This document shows positions 6,276 to 6,404 of a stretch of DNA of 6,404 nt, piece after piece (position 1 is the stretch's first letter; every line of letters starts with the position of its first letter). The DNA lies in assembly GCA_029573925.1 (NCBI GenBank), contig JAKQBV010000302.1:1-6404 (forward strand), read 5' to 3'. Below the pieces are notes generated by a model. It was not told where the DNA came from. It saw nothing but the letters and a program-made list of their open reading frames with translations, and searched no databases. The stretch is from a bacterium (GTDB lineage Bacteria > UBP15 > UBA6099). Made by a program: the position numbers and the translations under genes.

Positions 6276-6296
6276 AAAACCTCAATTTTAAGAGTA
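6276..6296 (-). repeat. Copy B of a short element flanking the 5522-6271 gene
   Basis: On the minus strand this reads TACTCT, 4 nt, then ATTGAGGTTTT, matching the 5377-5396 copy. No minus-strand start codon follows at ribosome-binding distance, so this copy does not serve a visible gene. It starts 5 nt after the stop of the preceding gene. Confidence 0.35.
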
Positions 6297-6331
6297 TTTC
6301 AAACAAGAACAAAAAGACTGAAGCGCGCGTT

Positions 6332-6359
6332 TTGACAATCGCCCGCATTCGAAAATCAT
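6332..6359 (+). promoter_or_regulatory. Candidate sigma70 promoter for a gene beyond the window
   Basis: A perfect TTGACA (6332-6337) is followed after 16 bp by AATCAT (6354-6359, four of six matches to TATAAT). Start of transcription would be near 6366, about 40 nt before the window end, where a ribosome binding site is seen. Both hexamers lie inside the dyad, so a bound regulator would block this promoter. The -10 is weak and the TTGACA could instead be just part of a terminator stem. Confidence 0.35.
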
Positions 6360-6374
6360 GCGAGAGATTGCCAA
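6332..6374. repeat. 43-bp interrupted dyad (inverted repeat), operator or terminator candidate
   Basis: Arms 6332-6348 and 6358-6374 are complementary at 14 of 17 positions around a 9-nt centre. The paired blocks are TTG, CAATC, C and CGCAT against ATGCG, G, GATTG and CAA, with mismatches only at 6335/6371, 6341/6365 and 6343/6363. The right arm is followed by TATTTT (6375-6380). Two readings fit: an imperfect intrinsic terminator about 60 nt after the 5522-6271 gene, or a protein-binding operator over the promoter that overlaps it. The symmetry itself is directly visible; the function is inferred. Confidence 0.6.
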
Positions 6375-6398
6375 TATTTTGATAACGTCCCAAAGTTG

Positions 6399-6404
6399 TA
6401 GGAG
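6399..6404 (+). promoter_or_regulatory. Ribosome binding site of the next gene, start codon outside the window
   Basis: TAGGAG occupies the last six bases, a near-perfect Shine-Dalgarno sequence. A start codon is expected about 5-9 nt past the end. The 6272-6398 stretch before it has no credible gene. Confidence 0.5.

Noticed and set aside
6202..6393. Short minus-strand frame covering the tail region
   Set aside because: The 63-residue product has no motif, its start has no ribosome binding site, and it runs into the 3' end of a clear plus-strand gene and through the dyad.

Overview
The window looks like chromosomal DNA from an anaerobic, diderm (Gram-negative type) bacterium. A four-subunit 2-oxoacid:ferredoxin oxidoreductase points to anaerobic metabolism, and a Wzy_C/O-antigen ligase-type membrane protein points to a lipopolysaccharide- or glycan-bearing envelope. 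Genes have ordinary Shine-Dalgarno sites and sigma70-like promoters. I cannot name the lineage from sequence alone. No rRNA, tRNA, CRISPR array, transposase or phage gene is visible.

Layout: (1) 1-1575, the 3' part of a polytopic O-antigen ligase-like gene that enters from upstream. (2) 1576-1713, an intergenic gap with a good sigma70-type promoter (TTGAAA-17-TACAAT). (3) 1714-4789, a compact plus-strand operon. It holds a two-cluster ferredoxin (delta), then the alpha, beta and gamma subunits of a VOR/KGOR-type oxidoreductase (order D-B-A-C in vor nomenclature), then a tandem ACT-domain protein. The first four genes are packed with 11-nt overlaps or a 1-nt gap, so translational coupling is likely. 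(4) 4790-4867, a short convergent gap with an inverted repeat. (5) 4868-5371, minus strand, a 167-aa protein with an N-terminal zinc ribbon and an unrecognised remainder. (6) 5372-5521, a divergent intergenic region with a candidate promoter and leader hairpin for the next gene. (7) 5522-6271, a zinc-ribbon, one-transmembrane-helix, BamE/SmpA-like protein. (8) 6272-6404, a non-coding tail with a 43-bp interrupted dyad that overlaps a perfect TTGACA hexamer, ending in a strong ribosome-binding site for a gene just beyond the window.

How it works together: delta, alpha, beta and gamma should form a cytoplasmic complex that oxidatively decarboxylates a 2-oxoacid (branched-chain 2-oxoacids or 2-oxoglutarate are the best candidates) to an acyl-CoA and reduces ferredoxin. 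It could also run in reverse to carboxylate an acyl-CoA. The co-transcribed tandem ACT protein is a plausible amino-acid sensor for this step, but that link is inference. The two zinc-ribbon genes and the 6332-6374 dyad are the least explained parts. I see no convincing wholly new multi-gene system here; the best leads are the ACT/oxidoreductase pairing, the zinc-ribbon/BamE-like hybrid and the dyad.
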